From the NCBI GenBank assembly GCA_965284315.1, contig OZ260072.1, positions 3,100,001 through 3,164,000 on the forward strand: a DNA stretch of 64,000 nucleotides, given 5' to 3'. Made by a program: the position numbers and the translations under genes. Of the stretch, positions 18,951-27,669 are shown in pieces. Source of the DNA: PCRC01 sp017848435. Its GTDB lineage: Bacteria > Pseudomonadota > Gammaproteobacteria > Burkholderiales > Burkholderiaceae_C. The first letter of the stretch is position 1. The number at the start of each line of letters is the position of its first letter. Under the pieces are notes generated by a model. It was not told the origin of the DNA and did not search any database. It was given only the letters and a program-made list of their open reading frames with translations.

Positions 18951-19910
18951 TTACTGCGCTGCGGGCAGCAAAAATTCACGGCTGACGTGCATGCCCAGCT
19001 CGTTGACGCGGTCCAGGAACTGCGTCAGGAAGGCGTGCAGGCCGGTGGCGAGGATTTCGTCGATGCGGCCGTACTGCAGTTCGGCACGCAGTTTGCCGGC
19101 CCGGCGCAGGGTTTCGCTGGCCGGCTCGCCCGCCACCATGGCGAGGTTGCCCACCACCTCGTTCAGGCTAGCGTGCAGAGAACGTGGCATGTCGGGCCGC
19201 AAAATCAGCAACTCGGCCACCCGCTCGGGCTTGATCACGTCGCGGTAAACCTTGCGGTAGATCTCGAAGCCGGAGACGCTGCGCAGAATCGCGCTCCAGT
19301 GGTAGAAGTCGTACTCTTGGTCTTTCTCGCTGGCGGCGCCATAAAAGTCGCTCTGCAGGGCGTGGAACTTCACGTCCACCAGCCGGGCGGTGTTGTCGGC
19401 CCGCTCCAGGAAAGTGCCGAGGCGCATGAAGTACAGCGCCTCGTCCATCAGCATGGTGCCCACGGTGACGCCGCGCGACAGGTGTGAGCGGAACTTCACC
19501 CACTCGAAAAACTGCGCCGGGTCGCTCTCGAATTCGCCGGAACGCAGCATGCGGTTCAGTTCCAGCCAGGTCTGGTTCTGGGTTTCCCAGACCTCGGTGG
19601 TGAGCGTGCCACGCACCGCGCGGGCGTTCTCGCGGGCGGCGCGCAGGCAGGAAATGATGCTGGACGGGTTGCTTTCGTCGCGCACCATGAACTCCATCAC
19701 CTCGGACGACCTGAAGCTCTCGTGTTTGGCCTTGTAGGCCGGCAGCAGTTCGCTGATGCTCAGCAGGCCTTTCCAGCCCAGTTCGGCCACCGCGGTGGAC
19801 TGGGGCAGCAGCGCGGTCTGGTAATTCACATCGAGCATGCGCGCGGTGTTTTCGGCCCGCTCGGTGTAGCGAGACATCCAGAACAAATGGTCGGCGGTTC
19901 GTGAAAGCAT
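18951..19910 (-). CDS. Alpha-E domain protein (DUF403)
   Basis: Stand-alone alpha-E protein of 319 aa, all-helical, opening LSRTADHLFWMSRYTERAEN. Helical segments continue to the C terminus (LARHRs are absent; the ending is LGMHVSREFLLPAAQ). Alpha-E proteins occur almost only with circularly permuted ATP-grasp and transglutaminase genes and are predicted parts of a peptide-ligation system; the biochemical role is unknown. The ATG at 19910 has AGGAATCACG directly upstream. It follows the ATP-grasp gene by 31 bases on the same strand. A second alpha-E domain is fused within the protein at 27670-30345. Confidence 0.88.
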   Translation of the reverse strand: MLSRTADHLFWMSRYTERAENTARMLDVNYQTALLPQSTAVAELGWKGLLSISELLPAYKAKHESFRSSEVMEFMVRDESNPSSIISCLRAARENARAVRGTLTTEVWETQNQTWLELNRMLRSGEFESDPAQFFEWVKFRSHLSRGVTVGTMLMDEALYFMRLGTFLERADNTARLVDVKFHALQSDFYGAASEKDQEYDFYHWSAILRSVSGFEIYRKVYRDVIKPERVAELLILRPDMPRSLHASLNEVVGNLAMVAGEPASETLRRAGKLRAELQYGRIDEILATGLHAFLTQFLDRVNELGMHVSREFLLPAAQ

Positions 19911-19941
19911 CGTGATTCCTTTTTTGTTCTTGGTGACCGCG

Positions 19942-21405
19942 TCAGACTTCCAGGATCCAGGTGTCCTTGGTGCCACCGCCCTGCGACGAGTTGACCACCA
20001 GCGAACCTTCTTTCAGCGCCACGCGGGTCAGGCCACCAGGCACCATCTGCACCTCTTTGCCGCTGAGCACAAAGGGCCGCAGGTCGATGTGACGTGGCGC
20101 AATGCCGCTCTCCACAAACGTGGGGCAGCTCGACAGGCTCAGCGTGGGCTGGGCGATGTAGCCGCTCGGGTTGGCGAGCAGCGCCTTGCGGAAGTCTTCG
20201 ATCTCGGCGGTGGTGGCGGCCGGGCCGACCAGCATGCCGTAGCCGCCCGCGCCGTGCACCTCTTTCACCACCAGGTCTTTCAGGTTGTCCAGCGTGTAGG
20301 CCAGTTCGTCCTTGTTGCGGCACATGTAGGTCGGCACGTTGTTCAGGATCGGTTTTTCACCGAGGTAGAACTCGATCATCTTGGGCACATACGGGTAGAC
20401 CGACTTGTCGTCCGCCACACCGGTGCCGACCGCGTTGCAGATGGTGACGTTGCCGGCGCGGTAGGCGCGCATCAGGCCGGCACAGCCGAGCGTGGACGTG
20501 GGGCGGAACACCTCGGGGTCAAGGAAATCGTCGTCGAGCCGGCGGTAGATCACGTCCACCCGGCGCGGGCCCCGGGTGGTGCGCATGTAGACGAAATCGT
20601 CTTTCACCAGCAGGTCTTGCCCCTCGACCAGTTCCACCCCCATTTGCTGGGCCAGGAAGGCGTGTTCGAAGTAGGCGCTGTTGTACATGCCAGGCGTGAG
20701 CACGACGACGGTTGGGTCGGCGGTGGCGGGCGGGGCCGAGGCCCGCAGTGTTTCCAGCAACAAATCCGGGTAGTGGGCCACTGGCGCCACCTGGTGCTGG
20801 TTGAACAGGTCGGGGAACAGCCGCATCATCATCTTGCGGTTTTCCAGCATGTAGCTCACGCCGCTGGGCACGCGCAGGTTGTCTTCCAGCACGTAGTACT
20901 CGCCACCGCCCTGGGCGTTGGCGGCACGCACGATGTCCACCCCGGCGATGTGCGAGTAGGTCTGGTTCGGCACGTCCACACCCACCATCTCCGGGCGGAA
21001 CTGGGCGTTGTTGAGCAGCTGCTCGGCAGGGATCAGGCCGGCCTTGATGATTTCCTGGTCGTGGTAGACGTCGTGCAGGAAACGGTTGAGTGCGGTGACG
21101 CGTTGCACCAGGCCTTTTTCCATCGCCTGCCATTCGGCGGCGGGGATCACGCGGGGGATCAGATCGAACGGGATCAGCCGCTCGGTGCCGCCGTTGTCGG
21201 CGTCTTCTTCCTTGGCGCCGTAAACGGCAAAGGTGATGCCGACGCGGCGGAAGATCATTTCCGCTTCTTCACGCCGCTTGCGCATCATGTCGCCGGGCTG
21301 TTTGGCCAACCAGGCGTCGTAGATTTTGTAATGGTCCCGGATCTCCTTGCCGTCCGTGAAGAACTTGTAGGGCAAGGCGGTGTACATCTCGTCGAATTTC
21401 TGCAT
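19942..21405 (-). CDS. Circularly permuted ATP-grasp protein (DUF404/DUF407)
   Basis: A 487-aa protein of the circularly permuted ATP-grasp type 2 family, predicted to form peptide-like amide bonds with ATP. Recognisable segments are FDEMYTALPYKFFTDG, YYVLEDNLRVPSGVSYMLEN, VVVLTPGMYNSAYFEHAFLA, the D-E-rich RRVDVIYRRLDDDFLDPEVF, NAVGTGVADDKSVYPYVP and VVKEVHGAGGYGMLVGP. The ATG at 21405 has CAGGAG 8 bases upstream; a TTG 30 bases further up is less likely. The gene is followed by the alpha-E gene. Substrates are unknown. Confidence 0.9.
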   Translation of the reverse strand: MQKFDEMYTALPYKFFTDGKEIRDHYKIYDAWLAKQPGDMMRKRREEAEMIFRRVGITFAVYGAKEEDADNGGTERLIPFDLIPRVIPAAEWQAMEKGLVQRVTALNRFLHDVYHDQEIIKAGLIPAEQLLNNAQFRPEMVGVDVPNQTYSHIAGVDIVRAANAQGGGEYYVLEDNLRVPSGVSYMLENRKMMMRLFPDLFNQHQVAPVAHYPDLLLETLRASAPPATADPTVVVLTPGMYNSAYFEHAFLAQQMGVELVEGQDLLVKDDFVYMRTTRGPRRVDVIYRRLDDDFLDPEVFRPTSTLGCAGLMRAYRAGNVTICNAVGTGVADDKSVYPYVPKMIEFYLGEKPILNNVPTYMCRNKDELAYTLDNLKDLVVKEVHGAGGYGMLVGPAATTAEIEDFRKALLANPSGYIAQPTLSLSSCPTFVESGIAPRHIDLRPFVLSGKEVQMVPGGLTRVALKEGSLVVNSSQGGGTKDTWILEV

Positions 21406-21490
21406 CTGCGCAATCTCCTGTTCACAGCTTAGCAAGTTTCAGGCCCATGCCGTGTGACGGGCAGGCGACGCGCTCTCGGGCATCTGGCGT

Positions 21491-23926
21491 TCATTCTGCA
21501 CCGGGGTGGTGGTGCCAGTAACGGCGCTGGGCATTGCGGTGGCAGTCCAGCACCGCAGGCTGTGCCGAGCGCCAGGCCATGGCGCCACAGCCGGGCGAGT
21601 CGAACACCGCAATGCCCAGCGCGTCGTAGCGCGCCAGCACCGCGGGCGCCGGGTGGCCAAAGCGGTTGCGGTAGGCGGCCTGCACGAGCGCGAAACGGGG
21701 CGACACCTGGGCCAGAAACGCGCTGGTGGACGAGGTCTTGCTGCCATGGTGCGGCACCAGCAGCACATCGGCCTGCAGCGGCGCCCCGCTGGCCACCAGC
21801 CGCGCCTCCTGGGCGGCTTCGATGTCGCCGGTCAGCAGCGCATGGCGTCGGCCGTTGGAGACGCGCAGCACACAGCTCATGGCGTTGCTTTTCTGCGGTG
21901 TCTGGTAGTCGCCGGCCAGCGGGTGCAGCACCTCGAACGTCACCCCGTCCCAGGCCCAGCGCTGGCCGGCGTGGCAGCGTGTGGCGGGCCGCAGCGCCTG
22001 CAGCGGGTGCGCGTCTTCGATGGAACTCAGCAGGCTGGCCTGCGGCTGCGTGGCCAGCACGGCTTCGGCGCCGCCGGTGTGGTCGGCGTCGCGGTGGCTC
22101 AGCACCAGCGTGTCGACCCGCTCGTCCAGCGCCCGCAGCAACGGCACCAGCACGCGGTGCCCGGCGTCGCTCTCGCTCGAAAAACGCGGACCGGCGTCGT
22201 ACACCAGGCTGTGGCGGGCGGTGCGCACCAGCACGGCGGTGCCCTGCCCCACGTCGGCCGCGAGCAGTTCAAACTCGCCCGGCACCGGGCGTGGCGCCTG
22301 CCACAGCAGCACCGGCAGCAACAGGGGCAGGCCCAGCATGCGCAAGGGCCACGGCCAGCGCCAGACCAGCAGCACGCCGCCGGCCAGGCCCGCCACGCCG
22401 GCCCACAGTGGCGCGGCAGCGGTGGCGTAGGTGGCCCACGGCCAGCCGGCCATCGGCCGCAGCAGCCACACCAGCGCGTCGGTCGCGCTGGCGGCCAACG
22501 TCCAGAGGGGCGTGAACACGGCACCGGCCATGGCCAGCGGCGTCAGCACCAGCGTCACCCAGGGAATCGCCAACAGGTTGGCCAGCATGCCCACCAGCGA
22601 GACCTGGCCGAACAGCAGCAGCGTCAAAGGCGCCAAAGCGACCGTGACCACCGCCTGCTCACGCAAAATCAAGCGAAATCGGCCCCAAGCCCTAGTGGAA
22701 CCTTGCGATTCAGCTCCTGTATTGGTAGCAAACAGCACCGCCACGGCGACAAAACTGAGCCAGAACCCGGCCTGCAGCAAAGCCCACGGGTCGAGCGCCA
22801 CCACCACGGCCATCACCAGCAGCCAGCGGGTGATCGGCGGCCAGTGCCGGCCCGAGGCCTGCAGCAGCGCCGCCACGGCCAGCATGCACACGGTGCGCTG
22901 GGCCGGCACGCCCCAGCCGCTGAACAGCGCGTAGGCCGCCGCCAGCGCCACGCCGCCCGCCAGCGCGGCGTGTGGCGCGGGCCACCACAGGCACAGGCGC
23001 GCGCTGCGCCGCCACAATGCGTTCACCAACGCCGCCGCCAGCCAGGCAAACATGGTTATGTGCAGGCCGGAGATGCTCATCAGGTGGGCCACGCCGGTGG
23101 CGCGGAACACGTCCCAGTCGGCGCGGTCAATGGCGCTCTGGTCGCCGGTCACCAGGGCGGCAATGACGCCTGCGACCTGGGGGTCGGGCACCTGCGCGAA
23201 CACCGCGTCGCGCACGCGCTGGCGGGCCTGCTCCACCGGGTAGCGCCAGCTGCTGGCAAGCCGCTGGGGGGCTGGGTCTTTGGCGCTGGCGCGCACGTAC
23301 CCGGTGGCATGGACCTGCTGGTCCCACAGCCACAGTTCGTAGTCAAACCCGTGCGGGTTGTGGTTGCCGTGCGGCGCTTTCAGCCGCACGGTGAGCTGCC
23401 ACTGCTCACCGGCTTTCACCTCGGGGGGTGAAGGCTGCAGCGCCAGAGGATCGGCTGGGTCGGCACGCCAGGCGCCGCTGTACCAGCCGAGTTGCAGCAA
23501 CGGCGGCAGGCGCACCGGCTGGCCGGCGAGGCTGGCCGAGCCCACCGCCAAACGCAGCCGCAGGCCGGTGGCGTGGCGCTGCGGCATGGCCGCCACCCAG
23601 CCGGTGACGGTGATGTCGCGCCCCTCCAGCGCCGGGTCCAGCCGCTCTACCGCCTGCAGGCTGGCACGGCCGCCGGTCAGGCCGAAACCGAGCAGCAGCA
23701 GGCCCATGCACACCCAGCCGTTGCGCCAGTGGCCGGCGCGGGTATAGCACAAGGCACACACCACCAGCACCAGCGCGGCCAGCGCCAGCCCCGCATACAG
23801 CCAGCCGGGCCAGAGTGCCGCCTGCTGCAACTGCCAGGCCACCCCGCCAACCGCCGCCAGCAAGCCCGGCCCCAGCGCAGCGGGCGCAGTCCAGCCGGGC
23901 GGGTTGGCAGATGGCAGAGACGTCAT
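21491..23926 (-). CDS. comEC: DNA internalization competence protein ComEC/Rec2
   Basis: Inner-membrane channel for single-stranded DNA in natural transformation. The 811-aa protein has N-terminal membrane segments with a DUF4131/OB-like region, the Competence domain (GVAHLMSISGLHITMFAWL near residue 275) with many helices, and a C-terminal metallo-beta-lactamase-like domain (ADVGQGTAVLVRTARHS, SHRDADHTGG, LLTGDIE). About 20 residues (TNTGAESQGSTRAWGRF) preceding ILREQAVV are encoded by a dispersed-repeat copy. The gene lies 85 bases before the ATP-grasp gene on the same strand. Other competence genes are absent from the window. Confidence 0.93.
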   Translation of the reverse strand: MTSLPSANPPGWTAPAALGPGLLAAVGGVAWQLQQAALWPGWLYAGLALAALVLVVCALCYTRAGHWRNGWVCMGLLLLGFGLTGGRASLQAVERLDPALEGRDITVTGWVAAMPQRHATGLRLRLAVGSASLAGQPVRLPPLLQLGWYSGAWRADPADPLALQPSPPEVKAGEQWQLTVRLKAPHGNHNPHGFDYELWLWDQQVHATGYVRASAKDPAPQRLASSWRYPVEQARQRVRDAVFAQVPDPQVAGVIAALVTGDQSAIDRADWDVFRATGVAHLMSISGLHITMFAWLAAALVNALWRRSARLCLWWPAPHAALAGGVALAAAYALFSGWGVPAQRTVCMLAVAALLQASGRHWPPITRWLLVMAVVVALDPWALLQAGFWLSFVAVAVLFATNTGAESQGSTRAWGRFRLILREQAVVTVALAPLTLLLFGQVSLVGMLANLLAIPWVTLVLTPLAMAGAVFTPLWTLAASATDALVWLLRPMAGWPWATYATAAAPLWAGVAGLAGGVLLVWRWPWPLRMLGLPLLLPVLLWQAPRPVPGEFELLAADVGQGTAVLVRTARHSLVYDAGPRFSSESDAGHRVLVPLLRALDERVDTLVLSHRDADHTGGAEAVLATQPQASLLSSIEDAHPLQALRPATRCHAGQRWAWDGVTFEVLHPLAGDYQTPQKSNAMSCVLRVSNGRRHALLTGDIEAAQEARLVASGAPLQADVLLVPHHGSKTSSTSAFLAQVSPRFALVQAAYRNRFGHPAPAVLARYDALGIAVFDSPGCGAMAWRSAQPAVLDCHRNAQRRYWHHHPGAE
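22663..22729 (-). repeat. Dispersed repeat, copy 2 (inside comEC)
   Basis: On the minus strand the sequence runs CAATACAGGAGCTGAATCGC, then AAGGTTCCACTAGGGCTTGG and GGCCGATTTCGCTTGATTTT. The core CACTAGGGCTTG..GCCGATTT matches the intergenic copy at 31343 almost base for base. It lies sense to comEC, in frame, in a segment joining two membrane regions. Confidence 0.7.
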
Positions 23927-24074
23927 GGGCGGGTGCGCGGCGTGCGGTGCAGACCATTATGGAAGGACGCCACCCAAAGGCTGTCACACTGGCATGGCTC
24001 GCGTCTTGCTAAGCTATGTGCGTGCCGGTTATCCAGAGCCTGGCTTTTTGTCGTTCCAACCACGGTAACACTGC

Positions 24075-27000
24075 ATGTCGATCCACGCCGCCCTCAGCCA
24101 CATCACCCACTACAAGTACGACCGCCCGGTCACGCTCGGGGCGCAAGTGGTGCGTTTGCGCCCGGCGCCGCACTGCCGCAGCAACATCATTTCGTACTCG
24201 CTGAAAGTCGAGCCGGTGGGCCACTTCATCAACTGGCAGCAGGACCCGTTCGCCAACTACCTGGCGCGGCTGGTATTTCCCGAAAAAGTCACCGAGTTCA
24301 AGGTCACGGTGGACATGGTGGCCGAGATGTCGGTCTACGACCCGTTCGACTTCTTCCTCGAACCCAGCGCGGAAACTTTCCCATTCACCTACAGCGAAAC
24401 GCAGAAGCAGGAGCTCGCGCCCTACCTGGTCGCCGGCCCCGCCACGCCGATGCTGCAAACCTACCTGGACGCGATCGACCGCACACCCCGCCGCACCATC
24501 GACTTCCTGGTCGCGCTGAACCAGCAGGTGGCGCGCGACATCAATTACCTGATCCGCATGGAGCCGGGCGTGCAGTCGCCCGAAGAAACGCTGAGCAAGG
24601 CCAGTGGCTCCTGCCGCGACTCGGGCTGGCTGCTGGTGGAGCTGCTGCGCCACTGCGGCCTGGCGGCGCGTTTTGTCTCCGGCTACCTGATCCAGCTCAC
24701 GCCCGACGTGAAAGCGCTCGACGGCCCCAGTGGCACCACGGTGGACTTCACCGACCTGCACGCCTGGTGCGAGGTGTACCTGCCCGGTGCCGGCTGGATC
24801 GGGCTGGACGCCACCTCCGGCCTGATGGCCGGCGAAGGCCACATCCCACTGGCGTGCACGCCGCAGCCCTCCAGTGCCGCGCCGATCGAAGGCGGAGTCG
24901 ACGAGGCCGAAGTCGAGTTCAGCCACCACATGGGCATCACCCGCATCCACGAGTCGCCCCGCGTCACCAAGCCCTACACCGACGCGCAGTGGGACGCGGT
25001 GCTGGCGCTCGGCAACGCGGTCGACCAGGAGCTGGTCGCCGGTGACGTGCGCCTGACCATGGGCGGCGAGCCGACTTTTGTGGCGGTGGGTGACCGCGAC
25101 GCCGCCGAGTGGAACACCGACGCCCTCGGCCCCACCAAACGCGGCATCGCCACCGAGCTGGTCCACAAGCTGCGCAACGAATACGGCCGCGGTGGCTTCC
25201 TGCACTTTGGTCAGGGCAAGTGGTACCCCGGCGAGCAGTTGCCGCGCTGGGCGCTGGGCATCTACTGGCGTGCCGACGGCCAGCCGGTCTGGCGCAACCC
25301 CGATTTGTTTGCCGACGAGCGCGTGCCTTCCAACTACACCAGCGACGACGCCAAACGCTTCATCACCTTGCTGAGCCACAAGCTGAACCTGACCGACCAG
25401 CACATCCAGCCCGGCTACGAAGACGCGCTCTATTACCTCTGGCGCGAAGGCCGCCTGCCGGTCAACGTGGACCCGTTCGAGTCCAAACTCGACGACGAGA
25501 TGGAGCGCGCCCGGCTGCGCCGCGTGTTCTCGCAACAGCTCGACACGGTGGTCGGCTACGTGCTGCCGCTGCAGCCCAATGACGACGACGCCGGCACTCG
25601 CCTGGCCGGTCCGTTGTGGCGCACCGGCCCCTGGTTCTTCCGCGACGGCCGCATGTACCTGATCCCTGGCGACTCGCCGATGGGTTACCGCCTGCCGCTG
25701 GACGCCCTGCCCTGGGTCAGCAAGTCCGACTACCCCTACCTGATCGAGCAGGACCCGTTTGCCCCGCGCGGCCCCCTGCCACCGGCCAACGTGCTGCAGG
25801 CGCGCTATGCAGCCCCTGCACCCATGTCAGCGGCCTCGGCCGCCGAAGGCCGCCAGGCGATTGCCTACTTGGCCCGCAGCACGGCCCCTGGCGAAGCCGC
25901 ACGCCTGCGCCAGGGCGGCCCCGGCCAGCCCATCGGCACCGACAACGCACAACGCCCCGGCCAGCCCGAGCCGGCCGGTTTTGCCAAAGCGCCAGAACGC
26001 TTCCATTCTGCCGCAGGCCTGACCCGCACCGCGCTGTGCGTGGAGGTGCGCGACCCGCGCCGCGCCAGCGGCCCCAAGGCGGAAAAACAGGGCCTGCCCT
26101 CCAGCGCGCTGTACTGCTTCATGCCCCCCCTGGCGCGGCTGGACGACTACCTTGATCTGCTCGCCGCCATCGAAGCCACCGCCACCGAACTCGGCGTCAA
26201 GCTGGTCCTGGAAGGCTACCCGCCGCCCCGCGACCCGCGCCTGAAGGTGCTGCAGGTCACCCCCGACCCCGGCGTGATCGAGGTCAACATCCACCCGGCC
26301 CACAGCTGGAACGAGCTGGTGCAGCACACCGAGTTCCTGTACCAGGCCGCGTTCGAAACCCGCCTCTCGGCCGAGAAGTTCATGAACGACGGCCGCCACA
26401 CCGGCACCGGCGGCGGTAACCACTTTGTGATGGGCGGTGCCAGCCCGGCCGACAGCCCGTTTCTGCGCCAGCCCGAGCTGCTGGCCAGCCTGCTGCTGTA
26501 CTGGCACAACCACCCGTCGCTCAGCTATTTGTTCAGCGGCATGTTCATTGGCCCCACCAGCCAGGCCCCCCGGGTGGACGAGGCCCGCAACGACCAGCTC
26601 TACGAGCTGGAAATCGCGCTCGCAGAAATCCGCAAGAACCGCGAGAAACATGGCCAGACCATGCCACCGTGGCTGGTGGACCGGGCGCTGCGCAACATCC
26701 TGATCGACGTCACCGGCAACACCCACCGCAGCGAGTTCTGCATCGACAAGATGTACTCGCCCGACAGCTCTACCGGCCGCTTGGGCCTGCTGGAACTGCG
26801 CGCCTTCGAGATGCCACCGCACGCCCGCATGAGCATTGCCCAGCAGCTGCTGCTGCGCGCCCTGGTGGCCCGCTTCTGGAAAACGCCGTACGAGGCGCCC
26901 GCCACCCGCTGGGGCACCGAACTGCACGACCGCTTCCTGCTGCCGACCTTTGTGCAGATGGACTTTGACGACGTGATGGCCGAGATGCAATCGGCCGGCT

Positions 27001-27605
27001 ACGCCTTCGACCCGGCCTGGTTTGCGCCGCACTTCGAGTTCCGCTTCCCGCTGGTGGGCGAAGTGCACGTTCGTGGGGTGGAGCTCACGCTGCGCAATGC
27101 GCTGGAACCCTGGCATGTGATGGGCGAAGAAAGCACCTCCGGCGGCACCGCCCGCTACGTGGATTCGTCGCTGGAACGCATTGAGGTGCGGGTGACTGGC
27201 TTCAACGACAGCCGCCATGCCATCACCTGCAACGGCGAACCTCTGCCGCTGCAGGCCACCGGCACCGTTGGCGAGTACGTCGCTGGCGTGCGCTACAAAG
27301 CCTGGAACCCACCCTCCAGCCTGCACCCGTCCATCGGTGTGCACGCCCCGCTGGTGTTTGACATTGTGGACACCTGGATGAAGCGCTCGCTTGGCGGTTG
27401 TCAGTACCACGTGGCCCACCCCGGTGGCCGCAACCACGAGACCTTCCCGGTCAACGCCTACGAGGCCGAAAGCCGGCGACTGGGCCGCTTCTTCCGCATG
27501 GGCCACACCCCCGGCAACGTGCATGTACCGGCCGCCAACATCCAGCTGCCCGGTAGCCGCGAGTTCCCGTTCACCCGCGACATGCGGCATTCGTCAAAAC
27601 CCTAG
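24075..27605 (+). CDS. Transglutaminase-like protein with DUF2126 domain
   Basis: A 1176-aa cytosolic protein. Residues 1-300 form a transglutaminase-like domain with the triad Cys180 (SGSCRDSGWLL), His229 (DLHAWCEVYLPG) and Asp245 (GLDAT). From about residue 325 the long DUF2126 domain follows (RLTMGGEPTFVAVGDRDAAEW, FGQGKWYPGEQLPRWALG, EGYPPPRDPRL, HTGTGGGNHFVMGG). This arrangement belongs to the predicted amidoligase/transglutaminase peptide system. It is the first of three plus-strand genes, all with partner domains. A Pro/Ala-rich low-complexity stretch near residues 570-660 separates two halves of DUF2126. Whether it cleaves or makes amide bonds is unknown. Confidence 0.9.
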   Translation: MSIHAALSHITHYKYDRPVTLGAQVVRLRPAPHCRSNIISYSLKVEPVGHFINWQQDPFANYLARLVFPEKVTEFKVTVDMVAEMSVYDPFDFFLEPSAETFPFTYSETQKQELAPYLVAGPATPMLQTYLDAIDRTPRRTIDFLVALNQQVARDINYLIRMEPGVQSPEETLSKASGSCRDSGWLLVELLRHCGLAARFVSGYLIQLTPDVKALDGPSGTTVDFTDLHAWCEVYLPGAGWIGLDATSGLMAGEGHIPLACTPQPSSAAPIEGGVDEAEVEFSHHMGITRIHESPRVTKPYTDAQWDAVLALGNAVDQELVAGDVRLTMGGEPTFVAVGDRDAAEWNTDALGPTKRGIATELVHKLRNEYGRGGFLHFGQGKWYPGEQLPRWALGIYWRADGQPVWRNPDLFADERVPSNYTSDDAKRFITLLSHKLNLTDQHIQPGYEDALYYLWREGRLPVNVDPFESKLDDEMERARLRRVFSQQLDTVVGYVLPLQPNDDDAGTRLAGPLWRTGPWFFRDGRMYLIPGDSPMGYRLPLDALPWVSKSDYPYLIEQDPFAPRGPLPPANVLQARYAAPAPMSAASAAEGRQAIAYLARSTAPGEAARLRQGGPGQPIGTDNAQRPGQPEPAGFAKAPERFHSAAGLTRTALCVEVRDPRRASGPKAEKQGLPSSALYCFMPPLARLDDYLDLLAAIEATATELGVKLVLEGYPPPRDPRLKVLQVTPDPGVIEVNIHPAHSWNELVQHTEFLYQAAFETRLSAEKFMNDGRHTGTGGGNHFVMGGASPADSPFLRQPELLASLLLYWHNHPSLSYLFSGMFIGPTSQAPRVDEARNDQLYELEIALAEIRKNREKHGQTMPPWLVDRALRNILIDVTGNTHRSEFCIDKMYSPDSSTGRLGLLELRAFEMPPHARMSIAQQLLLRALVARFWKTPYEAPATRWGTELHDRFLLPTFVQMDFDDVMAEMQSAGYAFDPAWFAPHFEFRFPLVGEVHVRGVELTLRNALEPWHVMGEESTSGGTARYVDSSLERIEVRVTGFNDSRHAITCNGEPLPLQATGTVGEYVAGVRYKAWNPPSSLHPSIGVHAPLVFDIVDTWMKRSLGGCQYHVAHPGGRNHETFPVNAYEAESRRLGRFFRMGHTPGNVHVPAANIQLPGSREFPFTRDMRHSSKP

Positions 27606-27669
27606 GTGTCGCTTCGCTGCGACGTCTGGCCCTGTTGCCTGTGGATTGGGTGTGACAATTGCATGACCT

